From positions 116,970,281-117,034,280 of the forward strand of contig NC_135498.1 of the NCBI RefSeq assembly GCF_052857255.1: a DNA stretch of 64,000 bases, read 5' to 3'. The DNA is from Amblyomma americanum. Lineage: Eukaryota; Arthropoda; Arachnida; Ixodida; Ixodidae. The notes beneath the pieces were generated by a model, which ran no database searches, was not told the DNA's origin, and saw nothing but the letters and a program-made list of their open reading frames with translations. Of the stretch, positions 21,600 through 33,840 are shown piece by piece (positions within the stretch are counted from its first letter, which is position 1; each line of letters begins with the position of its first letter). A program made the position numbers and the translations under genes.

Positions 21600-24500
21600 A
21601 AACCCATACTACGAAGATGCGAATAACCGATCTTGGGCCCAAAAGTATGCACTGATACACAAGTTGAAATGATTCGCCAGCACACCTGTGCACGCATTTT
21701 CACCCACTGGTGTAATGGGAATGCAATCTATTCGAGAGGACAACTTACAACCAACTGGTATACGACCGCAACCTAAGCGAACAGTCAAGCTATGGGGACC
21801 TTAGCAACGAACGCAAAATCACCCTCCGTATTATTTTCTCGCTGCGTTGTTGTTAGTATTTTATTACTTCATTATTATTACTTGGCTGTACTGTATGGGT
21901 GAGGCATATGCAGAAATTATAACAGTGTTTTTTTTTTAATCTAGTCAACCACCCATGACCAGCAGCAGCGGGAAGAAAACAACTAGGCCTAGAACAGACG
22001 TGGGCTTCAATGCAATCAGGAATATTTAAAACGACTGTTGTCAACGTTATCCACAGCGGCTCTCATCAATCTCGTATTGACTTCGCAAAGAAGGTGGAGG
22101 TGTCGCCAACTCCTTAGTTCCGGCCCACACCACACTAATTCTGCTTGTTTGATTCCTCGAGTATTCGAATACTTGTATTGCATTCTACAAAGTGGATGTT
22201 AAATAGAATCGCCCATGTGTTTAGCGCCGTGTGCCGAGCTTCAGTAACAGTTAGGAGCATTTCCGTGAGAACAACATACGATCCCTGGTGTGCCACGAGC
22301 CGGAAATGCAAAGCGACGCGTAAGTCGAACCGATCTGGTAGCCTATCACTACTGACAGCACGTGCGCCATATGTGCGTGACACGTGGCTCGCCTTAACTT
22401 GAAACCATGACAACTCTTCGAAAGAAGAAGCACCGAGTGAAGATCGATGGGACAGCGTCCGAGTCATACTTTCACAACGCAGCTCTCGCTTCTTCGCAAA
22501 GGCGGCAGCGGGAGGAAGCCAGCTTCTCGTTTGGCTTCATGCGCCGGCGAGCACAGGGCTGCGCCATTGACAACGTGATCCGAAATTGAGGCCAACGACA
22601 TGCGTGGTGGCGAACACGCGGGACGGGGGTGCCGGCACCCGGCGTGCACGTTTCTCTCCTTCCCGGTGGACCATACGCGTGGAAGAGCGGATGAATGGCC
22701 CAGCCAGGATAAGCTCGAAGCGCCGCGAGCGAGGGAACACGGCGTAAGCGTAAGCGCTCGCAATTCCCACGCCGTGCAGCGGAAGAAGCACAAGCCAATG
22801 GAGACATCAATTACGGTCCCACGAGGAATGCAGCCTGCCTGCAGCAGCTGGAAAACGCGGGGGATGAGGCTTTCTCGATCGTGGACGACGGGACCGCGTA
22901 AGCGTGTGCTTACCGGCCCGGTGAATTACGACGGGCCGATCGGGAGCAGAGTTTTTTGTTTTCTGCAACGAGAAGCCCACTGCAGACGCCCTAACGCGAC
23001 TGATCGCGCCGAGATAAATGTTTCCCGCTCCGCTAGAGAGAGATCGAGATCATAAGCTTCAGCTCGATTGCAGTCCCGTTTGCGGGCCATTCCAATGGAT
23101 TACGAAGTTTTTCTTTAAAAAATAAAAGGGGAAAGAGCGGCTAGAGAAGCAACGAGGCGTAGAGTGTGGGTTATGCCCATCCTAGCGCACAACCCCTAGT
23201 TTATTGGTGCGCTCTGATGCAAGCACGTGTGAGCGGTTTTCGAACGCACAGAGCCCCACGCGCAGCGCCTGATGCCGGAAGTGAAACTTTAATGAAACGC
23301 TATTCGATCATCGCACTCGGTCACTGACTCAGCCAACATCGCGCTTTTTATCTTTCACATATCTGCCAAGTGGCAAAATGAAGAGAATATAGACACCAAA
23401 TTTTTGGTCACTTCTCTTCTTCGTAATGTTGCGTAAGACATTAGCATGTATACATGGATCGCCCTGTGGTATTTGATTACGACACATACATAATTTATAC
23501 TTGAATTTCTTTTCCCACGTGTTTTAGTTTCAAAATCCGAATGATGGCAATGACGGGAAATTTCTCTATAGGTCATGCGAGGCAAGAAAAATAAAGCTGA
23601 GATGTCATAGCTGCTTCGTCCTATTAATTCACTACAATGCTGAAGCCAGCGTGAATCAAGAGCCGAAGAGCCGTAGCACAACTATTTAATAAGAAGCAAT
23701 AATATTACAGCTTTTTTCTCATGTCTCACGTGACTTATACCCTACTTTTTCGTCGATCGGCTGTTGGAACGGAGACAGATGAGAAAAGAAATTAATTTAG
23801 AAATTATTTTGTGGTCGTACGTTAATACGACGCCATGATCCATGTAGAGTGATTTGTGTCTATACTCATTTAACCTTGTAACGACCAAGTATTGAAAACG
23901 TTGTACAAAAGTTAAGAACTTGCAAGATGTCACTAATAGCTCTTTAATGCAAAAAATGTGAAAGCACTGAAAGATCTGTTACCAACAAGATCACACGAGC
24001 ATAATAAACTTTATCTAATTTTGGTGCTTTGTCAATATTTAAAGACGACAAAGCCGCGGGCTCAAATCAAGAGCAGAAGTCAAAACTGCTCCATAATCTG
24101 CAAGTGCACCATTCCGACCATAGAAATGCCAGGCTGTTTTGCCGAGGGTCAGTCAGCCTTTGCAGGAATTACTCTTTCGGCAGGCATCCTGCATCTCTGG
24201 CAGCTGAAACTGTCGGCTTTCTTAGAAAAATGTGTTTGAATAAATGGCTTCTGCAATTGCGGTAGCAATTCATATAATTCTGCGAGAAGTATTTAAAATT
24301 ATTCAAATGTTTGTGCTTATTGTCATTGCTGATACGCTGGTCATTACAGGGTTAAAGAAATGTTATTGTGTATAATCAAAATAGCGGTCATGAAGTCCGT
24401 TTTAGGAATTTCAGCATTAGCTCCGAAGATTGAAGCGGATATACCCTGACTAGCTAGCTTTGTGCTAAGAGCTGGGGCAGCATGGCCAAAAGGCTATCTC

Positions 24501-27500
24501 AATGAGGCCGCTCAGATGAATATACGCGCATAAGGTCATATTTAGCCAGGGACCACTCTTAGGCGCCGCAAGGAGCCAACATCCAGATCTATGTCTGATT
24601 TCGTGCTTGCGCCCGGGAAACCCAGAAAACAAGAATACGCATATATGGGAATAAAGAGGAGTAAACTCCCATCCAGCGCACACCCTTCTGTAAAAGGGAG
24701 CTTGCTGGAGGACGGCTTACACCCTTTTTACTCCTTTCTGTTTGGAGCGTAAGGTAACGCTCCAACCTCCAGACAAAGTCAGAATTCTGCTCCAATTTTT
24801 CCCCTACACCCCGCGGTTTTTTTAGTGCTGTAGGTTCACAGATGGGGGAGAATTAAAGTTCTGTATCCCTTGCTCCGCCTCTCCTTCCCGCCATTGTTAC
24901 ATAACATTATTGCTTTTGAAATGTAAAGAGCTACCGTTCGTTTGAAACGGCACGCCCCGTTAAGCTCTTCTTATACTACTGCTCTCTCTTCAGGTCGCCA
25001 GGTTCGCAGAGCATCACAATCCTCTACATCTCACAATGGTCCACCTTAAAACCGGCATTTCTTACGAGATCATATTACACGCATTGTTTTGAGAACTAGA
25101 TAAAAGGTGCGGTCCAAATTAGAATCCGCGGCCAGCGTTCTACACCGCAAAACTCAAGGAACAACACAGGGACAACAAAGACAAAAGAAACGATGAACGC
25201 CGAGCAGTCTGCCGCCTACCGCTAGGATACAACTACGAGAGTCCCTTATTACTTATACTGGTCATCACGCCTCGCCGTAACTTTATGGGCGAGTTTTGTA
25301 CTCTGTCCGGGACAACCGCGCCGCGGTGCCAGGTGTCGCCTAAGTGCACCAAGCAGCGGAAGGCGGCCGGCTTTGTCAGAGGGTGATATCGCGAAGGATT
25401 TGCCTGTAACTTTCGCTGATTAATCTTAGTGTTGCAACTGTTATGTTGTCTGTGAATGCATGAAGGATGCCATGAACCTGCTGCGTACATGTCGGATTTT
25501 CCTGCTGCACAGGAATGCTGTAAAGTTTGTCGTTTTCTTTATATCTACACTGAAAGGCCCGAAATGAGGATTCGGGACACAATGCGACTGAAACAGTATG
25601 TGTAACGTTCGCCTCCCAGCGTGTCTGTGTCCGTGAAAAACATTTAGACAGGAGTGGCATCCTTCCTGTCAATTAATGAGCTCTCCAAGATGCCTTTGTC
25701 GCGACACAGCGCGAGATACCGAAGCTAAAGCCGGAAGCAGAACCGGGGCTCTGATTTCGGAATCTCGACCGATCGAGATCTCGACCCATAACACAACTAA
25801 AACGCGTAAAATGTCGCCAAGAGCCAGCAGCTCAGCACAAGGTCATGGATACTGTGCCGTGTTTGGGCGTGAGGCTCTCAGGCATCAGCTCCCGTTGCCC
25901 AGTGGTGTTGAATGAAGGTAAATAGAAGGGCTGTGCACATTCCCGCGCATACAGGGGCAGCACTGACGTGCGTTGATTTTGCGGCAGGGTGCTAACCTGT
26001 CCTTCATGAAGAAGACTAGCCATTACTTCATTCGTGACCCGCATGAGCAGCGCTAGATCCCGTGTCCTCCACAAAAACGGATGAAGTCAGCGAAACTGAT
26101 AATAAAGCGAGAACCTTATGACGACAGCCCGCATTTGGTGATGAAGCGGTGGGCAGCGTTTTATTGTCTGTTTAAAACGGATTCTATTCTATGCCGATGT
26201 GCTGGTAGTCCGAAAATATACTACAATGAATTGTACCATGAGGGAGCTACCTCCAAGGAAATTGCGGGAGTGCACCTATCGACACATTATTCCCAAGGGG
26301 AAGGGCATGAAGGTTGGCGCAAAATTGTTTTTTTGCTGCTTAGATACGTCCAGTTGAATAGCCCTGTGAATTGAAAATAAATCTGAATTATAAGTATTTT
26401 ACAGGCATTCGATATGGGCTTGCATAAATTGCATACATGCTGGGAAACACCTATAGATGATGCGAAAAAAATGCCAGAAGCAGGTAGTTAATTGTTAATT
26501 ATGGTTGTACGTATAAGTGACTAGCCATATAACGAAACGAGACAGAGGAAGCCGCTATCGCAGGTGCAGCCTGCATCAAAATGCACAGCCCAAGGGGTTT
26601 GCTTTTAAGTCGTGTAGTACGCCTCGTAGCGCCCCTGTACGACCTCAGCTACACACGAGCGATGACGTGCGCCCCTCTAAGTTCGAGAGATATTCACCAC
26701 TGGTGATGCAAAACGAGCCACTCTGGACGTCCCGAAAGCAAATCGTTTTCTGCCGTATATTTGTGACCCGTAATGTACACGTACGCATACTTCTCAGTTG
26801 TGATGTGTGCCATAGAGCTCCAGCACCGGCGGCGCTCCGATGCCCTTAGATACCCTTAGAAGTTCAGCGGTGGCCCTAGAGCGGCTGTTTTCAGGAGCGG
26901 TGTTAAATTCTTGCGTGACAGTTTCTGTTCCGAACCCCACACTCCCTTTGCCTCGCGAAAAGGTGACATTATCCGCATAAATACCGTGTTAGAAATCAGT
27001 ATAACTGACGGCAGTCTGCTACAGAAATTTTACGAACTGAGACCTAACACTGAGGACATATGCCCGGGCCGCTAGCTCTTGCCTAGGCATGGGCTCTTCC
27101 ACATTTCCATTTTTTTTCATGGCTCCAACTGTTCAGACGTAAGAAAGAAAAACACAATTTCTTCTGTTGTTGCTTCCAAGACTCACGCCCGCTGTTCACG
27201 CCCCGGACGCCCACGACGATTTCTCTTCAAGACGGCGCATTCCTCCCAGACACGCCGTGCATTTCGAGTGCAGTCCGCCGCTTCCGCGTGGCCACCCTTC
27301 ACGTTTCCAGTATCACTCGACAACCAGAAACGAGAGCGCGAAAATGAAACTGTTGCGTGGGAAGAAAGACCGAGACGCCGACATCCAGGAATAAACGGAG
27401 CTCGTTATGTGAAAGCCAGCGGAGAAAAACGCAGTCGATTAAGGCATGGAAAGAAATTCACGCAATATACGAGGCGTGAGGAAACGCGTCGGACACGACA

Positions 27501-30087
27501 TATGTAGCGATGCCTTAAGCATTCTCCCCCGTGCATTTCTCTCCGGCTGTCGCCGCCGCAGTAAAAGAGTAGCGGAACAGTTATTCCGCGCGTTTCTTAC
27601 GCTCTTCCTTTCGCCGGCGCATTGTCGGAGTGCTGGCGGCCATCGTGTTTGTGAGAAACGAGAGCGAATGACCCTTTTACGACGACTAGGGGAGGGGGGA
27701 GGCGAACGCGTTAAGATCCGAGCTTAGTGGAATCAGAGCAAAAAGAACAGGAACGGAACGGCTAGCGCAAAGAGGCAACGCATACAGTGCAGTAGAGCTG
27801 TTGCGAATCCGCTCACAGAATGAAAGCACCCCGCTGTTTCTTTCTCCCGTCTCCCCCTCGCCCCAGCACCAAACCTTCCAGTCTTTTAAAGTGAGAGGGA
27901 AAGCGCCAGACAGCGTTCACCGTCGCGGCTACCCGTGTGGGACCGCGCAGTGCCTCCGGCTTTCTGCTACGAAACCCTCCGCGCGCCGTCGTGAGTCACG
28001 AGCGCTCTTTAGAAGAAGGGGACTCAGCCTCACACTCTGCTCTCGCTCGAGCCGCTTCGTGTATACGGTCACGGTGCTCCAGGGGAGCGCTATCGGCATG
28101 CGCTTTATCTTTCTGCTCTGATTTCATTTATTACGTCGTCGCACACGCGTTGCTCGCGGGCTGCGCTGGCGCCGTCCGGGGCAGAGCGGAGTATTTAGGG
28201 CGCGCTTAGCGCCTCATCCATCCTCGCTGATGCTCGCGTACCACGCGCTGGATTATGATAATTGGACCGGGGCGCGTGCGCTATACTCTGCGCGGTCCGC
28301 GTATAGCGAATTACACCGCTTATGAAGTTGTTGCAGGGTGAGCTGCTGCTCTGCGTCCATATGCCGCCATTCCGTGAGTGCCGGACGTGGCGTATGCTTT
28401 CTGTCAACTTTCATTCGACGACCTCAAAGGGCCCCACCGTGTCACGAAAGCGCAGGTTGCCTTCGTCGGCAATCGAGTATCCCCCGCATGGTGCATAGTG
28501 CGGTGCACTTCTCGATGGCTGGTCTCGTCGTTAGCGTAATACACGCTTGATCCCCTACCCCCGCTGTTTTGGCGAAACGGCCACATTTTCCAATAAACTG
28601 TTCTCGTTATGATCATCAATTTGACGTCAGATGGCCTTTGTCTGAGATATAGTCGGGAAAAACGCTTGAATAACGAGGCGGTGAACACCACTCACAGGAG
28701 GCCCTCCAACCAATGATGTCGACTGTTCGGCATGACGTCGCGGTTAATTCCTTAGCGTGAAATCACAGGGGAGTCGTAAGTGCCTCCATGAAATGGGGCT
28801 AACTCCGTCGTCATGGTAATCAGTTGATGCCCCTGGCTGGCGCGCCATCTTTCAGGGATATTTGCATCTTCTTTCTTCAGTTGTACCCAAGTATAGCAGG
28901 CATCGAAGGAAGAAAGAGGTTTAGAGCAGGTTTCTTGGGAGGTTCTTGCTAAGCTACTCAACTAACATTCTGAGGGCGCAGCAGTACTGCAGCGCCATCT
29001 TCCGTGGGCTGCGTGCGAGCTCCTCTTCAAGTTAATGGCCGTACAACATATCCTCCCAAAATAACGACTCGTCAGAATACGCAACTTTAGCGGAGAAAGG
29101 TTTCTTGAAATCCGTACTGTTTAATGGATAAAGATAGCCGAATACCCCGTCGCTACCCTTCGAGAAAGGGCGAACAGTGAGTGCAAATGGATCGACAAGC
29201 CTTGAGCACGGGACGCAGTAGCGATGGTAGGTGATGTGTAATCTTTGGAGTACATCGTGGCACGTGGAAGTGCACTGGTCTAAGACACTTCTGATGCGAG
29301 TGTGCAGGAAGAAGAAGGCTAAAAGTAGAGATGGGATTTCATGAATAAACATTTCTAGCCAGCAAGGACACGGACCCAAAGCTATGGCGTTTTCTTAGTG
29401 GACGGGAAAAGTTTTCTCGTAGCGCCTCTCTCCCTCCTCTGTTTGCCACTTTTGTAACAGAGGGAATTCGGTTCAGTGGGACACTGAAGCAAAATTCCGA
29501 TTATGGGCGTCTTCTCTAGGCTGAACTGAATACAGCACTAATAGACCTTTCGGCTACACTTCAGCCACTGGTTGATATCAAATAGCGAAACATCGCAGAC
29601 AGTTCGCCACACCACCGACGGCCGCGCTGGAAGTAATAATACTTGCGGCCATCTAATTAGTTTTAACAGCATTTTAAATCTAATTCAAGCAATCTAGTTT
29701 TATCACTGCACAAAACTCGTCATAAGGTTTATTATGAAAAGGTCACACGTGACGTAACCAGTCAGGTCCAAGCTCGAGTAATAAAAGCATACACAGCTTG
29801 ACGGTTATCTCCTCATTTAAATGGTTTTCAACTGGTCTTAAAAAAAGTGAGTGCGATTGAACCCATTGCCACTTCATTTCGGAAAGAAAACGGGCCCGTG
29901 CATAACATCTCCTTTAGTGATCCCTCCGAGCAACCCAGTGGCTCCTCGGAAGCAGGTGTTGACCATGGTTGTTCATACTGAATCCGCGCAGGTAGTTTCA
30001 GAAAGCCGCGATCGTGCCCGATTTAGATGCTCAGTATTTCTACAATTTTCCCATGACTTGCGCTTTGCATGTCGTCCTGGCGCCCAG

Positions 30088-30098
30088 TGGAGCTACAA
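30088..30098. repeat. Target-site duplication, 3' side of the I-like LINE
   Basis: TGGAGCTACAA, identical to 35421-35431 on the other side of the element. The LINE's pentamer tail starts directly after it. Confidence 0.8.
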
Positions 30099-30237
30099 GT
30101 TGAGTTGAGTTGAGTGGTTGTAAACTACCGGTGGGATTAGCCTTTCAGTTGCTGCCGGCAATTGCTCCACCGTAGCGACACTTAAATAGAAATCACTAAA
30201 ACACTGTCCGCAAAAACCCAAATAGACACTCCTGAGG

Positions 30238-33200
30238 TCACCATGTGGAGGCCAAATCCGTGTCCTTCAGGTAAAGTAGAAGGCGAGAAGCATCCCTTCT
30301 ACTCGACTGGCTCCCACGAGGGAAGACAATGTCCTGAAGAGAACTGTGAGGAACTCCTGCCTTCTTGAGGGATCCGAATAACACAGCCCGTTCCGCGTTG
30401 TACAAAGTACAGCGCAAGAGGTAATGTTCTATGTCACCACACACACCACACGTTGAACACAATGGTGACGACGCTAGGCCAGTCTTATACATCCACGCCG
30501 GCGTACGAGCAGAATCCGTGCGAACGCGGTGCAGCAAAGTGGCTTGGTACCTTTTGGGACCCTTGGTCACACATGGCTGATGAGGAGAGCTCCACAAAGA
30601 ACTGAAGTGGCACAACACCACATCTCTGAACATTTGCTTGACTTCATGAGGGACTCCATGTACTGGAATCCCGGAGAGAGCTGTATGGGCGAGGTTGTCT
30701 GCTATCTCGTTGCCTAAGACACCTATGTGTGAGGGCACCCATTGAAAACGTATAGAGAAGCTTTGCTATGTAGATTCTGCACCAAACGTAGGGATCTAAG
30801 ACTCAAGGCATCAGTGGGGAACCCGTACTCTAACCTTTGAAGGGCAGATTTTGAATCCGTAATTATGACAGTAGGTTGAGGCGTACAACACCCTTGCTTC
30901 TTTAGAGCTGCCTCAATGACAACGCTTTCGGCCATTGTGGAGGACACGACTTTAGTAAAACGAACAGACCAATCATACTTCAAAGACGGAATATGAAAAG
31001 CAGCTGCACTAGATCCTCTGACCTTGTCCACAGAGCCGTCTGTAAAAATTTGATGATCACTGGCATATTCGGTCTCAAGTTGTTCCAGTACGAGCGAACG
31101 CATTGCCGCTAAAGGAGAATTCCGCTTAGCGCGAACGTGGGGAATTGTCAAGGAACAATCGAGGCTCGGAAAGGACCAAGGTGGCTTCAACAACTTAGGT
31201 CGATCTCGAAGGTCGAGACCCAGAGAACGAAGAGTATTTAAAGCCAAGTACGCCCGGGACTCAGATCTCTTTCGAAGGCGCTGTAGAAGCGCTCTCCCGG
31301 CAACAGTCTCTCTGAGGCGGCCAATTTGCAGCAAAAGTCTTTGTGAAGCGGCTTGCCGAAGAGGTTTCGATTGAGACTCATACAGTACTGCATTGTTTGG
31401 AGCAGCCTGCGGAACGCCGAGAGCCCTCCTGTGCAAAACCTCAAGGCGTTCCAGCTGCGATACCGAGGGGGAAATTAAACGGAGCTGGTACATTATGCGA
31501 CGTTTCACCAGGGCATCGTGAAGCCTGATTATTGAAGCAGGATGGTTTCTCCATTGCTCACTAGCAACTCTACGAAGCACATTGAGACGCGAAGATAGTG
31601 AAGCCACAACCGAGTCCACAGCTCGTCGCCACTGTAGACGTGAGTCAATAGTGACGCCCAAAAAACGTATGTGGTTAACCTGACGAAGGCAAGACTGATC
31701 AAGGTCTATGCTCAGCCGCGTATACCGTCGTCCCCTACCTGGAAACAGGACAAAGCCAGATTTTTCCACCGAGAGAGTCAATCCAACACCTTGACGGTAA
31801 CTTTAACTGAAAGCACGGCCTGTCGCGCTTATAGAGCTAAGCGTTTGTGTTGATATCCGGTTAACCAAAGACAAATGCCGTCTGCATATATCGACATATG
31901 GACATGCCTACAATGTTTTTGCACTTTTGTGGGAAGACCAGCCATGACAACATTAAAGAGCGTTGGGGACAGGACACTACCCTGAGGTACCCCTCGCGAT
32001 ACCGCCCTTTCGGAGCTCATTGTACTGCCTAACCGCACTCGAAATTTACGATCACTGAGAAATGAGGAATGAATCGCAGAAGATAGCCCTGTACGCCTAT
32101 GACTTGCAGACTATGCAGTATTGAGCTCTGGAGAACGCTATCATAAGCCTTTGATACGTATAGGAAAATAGCTAGTGTTGAAAGTCCAAAAGGACTCTGA
32201 TGTTCAATGTGGCTTATCAAGTCCAGGACGCTATCTTGCGCGCTTAAACCTGCGCGGAATCCAGTCATGCATGTTGGTAGTGCCCTTCTATCCTCAAGCC
32301 ACCAAGACAAACGCTTACTTGCCATCTTCTCCATGAGCTTAGCCACACACGACGTCAGCGATACAGGACGATACGAGGCCGCGTCTGTCATCTCTTTGCT
32401 GGCCTTCAGCAGTGAGACTACACAAGCCACCTTCCATGAAGGGGGAACGTCAACAGACTCCCACACTCGATTGAGATAGGTTAGGAGCATCTTCCGGTGT
32501 TCCAGAGGCAGGTTCTGTAACATTTGACTGGTAATGCCGTCAGGACCTGGTGCACAGCGACGCCGCAGGCTGCGGAGCGCTGTCTGTAGTTCTTGAAGTG
32601 TGAACAGGGCGTCTATAACAGATGGAGACGTAGCAGGCAGAGCGCAGGGATGAATGCCTGGTCTGGAATTTACAAATGCATCCGCAAATTCCTCTGCCAA
32701 GCACACGAGATGTTTCTGCGTGCGCAATGCAAGCGCCTCGAAAGGTTTACTCGGACGAGAGCCACAAGCAAGACTGCCAACGACACGCCAAATTCTCGTT
32801 ATCGGTGAGAAAACAGTCAAACTAGCGCAAAAGGATGCCCACTGGGACCTACAGAGCTTGTTCGCATGACGTCTAATGGCAGAGTTGAGCCTGTTGAAAA
32901 ATGTCTTCAAGGCTCTGCCGTCCTTCTTGCGCAACAGTTGTCGCTCCGCCCTTCTGCGCGCTGCGCAGAGGTTCCTGAGTTTTAAATCCGGAGTCGGAAA
33001 ATGATCAGGTAGCTTGAGCGCCGTGGTAGCAGCCATCTTAGCATAAATCATTTTGTCTGTCACATCACCGGAAACACAGGCTATGTGCTCCCTGTATTTG
33101 TGCCAATTAACAACATGGCAAATTTTAGGACCACGCAGATGGAAGTGGGCAGTAAACACAAATATCGGATAGTGATCACTTCCCATTCGGTCAGCTCTAG

Positions 33201-33840
33201 TTGACCACTGCACACGGACGTCAAGTGAATGTAAGGTTAGGTCTATAGATGTGGGTGAGGTTAGAGGCCGAAAGAAAGTGGGACTTCCGTCATTGGCCAC
33301 GCACAGGTCCAAACTGTCGATGACGTCTACAAGTTGGCGTCCGCGAGAATCTGTGTTCCTGTCACCCCAGGCAGGGTGGTGGGCGTTGAAGTCACCGCAG
33401 ATGATTCTGGGTGCTGGGCAGCGGTCACAAAGTTGCTGGAGGAACAAAGCCATATCGACCTTCTTCCGCGGGGACACGTATACTGATGCAATGGACAGAG
33501 TTTGGAAGGCGAGCCGAATCCTCGCCGCCACTACCTCAATACTGTCGGTGCAAAGATCGGTGACGTTCAAAGCCACATGAGGAATCTCCCTTCGTATGTA
33601 AAGGGCGGCACTTCCTGCGGGAAAAGACTTTATGCTGCAATTCTTGTGGGCGACGTATCCCGGCAAAGACCTCCCGCTTGTCACGGCAGCCTCCGAGAGG
33701 GCCAGTACTGGAACACAGGTCTCTTTCAAGAACAATTTTAGTTCTGCTAATCGACTTAAAATCCCAGCGCAGTTTCATTGCATGATAAACGGCACTTTTC
33801 TAGGGTTTTTAGTTGCAACAGGTTGAAGAAAACTAGCCAT
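30238..33840 (-). pseudogene. LINE ORF2: endonuclease-RT-RNase H, frameshifted
   Basis: Start ATG 33838-33840 (MASFLQPVATKNP). The first endonuclease motif reads MQ-stop-NCAG where QWN is expected: TGG became TGA at 33775-33777. The endonuclease continues (GDFNAHHPAWGD; GSDHYPI), then RT (CAPGPDGITSQML; YRPVSLTSCVAKLMEK; GVPQGSVLSP). RT motif A reads FLYVSKAYD, with Tyr for the catalytic Asp, and motif C reads YADG instead of YADD. Frameshifts occur near 32070, 31800 and 30740. RNase H follows (TDGS, AES, TDS, PSHIGVLGNEIAD), with a terminal Cys finger (CSTCGVCGDIEHYLLRC). Intact ORF2 would copy the LINE RNA at a nicked target. This one has lost both RT metal-binding Asp residues and cannot function. 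Confidence 0.85.

Larger units (their letters stand above)
17946..30098. other. 12-kb stretch without a recognisable gene
   Basis: No conserved domain could be read in any frame. GC-rich islands lie around 18960-19270, 22440-23000 and 26990-28420. The last is about 1.4 kb and has long overlapping open frames on both strands (27079-27507, 27446-27727, 27801-28209) that reflect composition. A minus-strand frame at 29032-29379 (115 codons) has a hydrophobic start (IPSLLLAFFFL) and four cysteines, but matches nothing I know. Another at 25376-25672 (98 codons, minus) is likewise unassigned. Real exons with long introns may be hidden here. Confidence 0.35.

Noticed and set aside
22464..23055. Several overlapping open frames, up to 151 codons, on both strands
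   Set aside because: Same GC-driven pattern; no domain is recognisable in any of them.
25376..25672. 98-codon minus frame as an exon of a secreted protein
   Set aside because: An AG precedes it and it has three Cys, but no donor site or homologue is recognised, so it cannot be supported.
27079..27727. Arg-rich protein genes
   Set aside because: Overlapping frames in a GC-rich island with no domain, no clear splice structure and an amino-acid content set by base composition.
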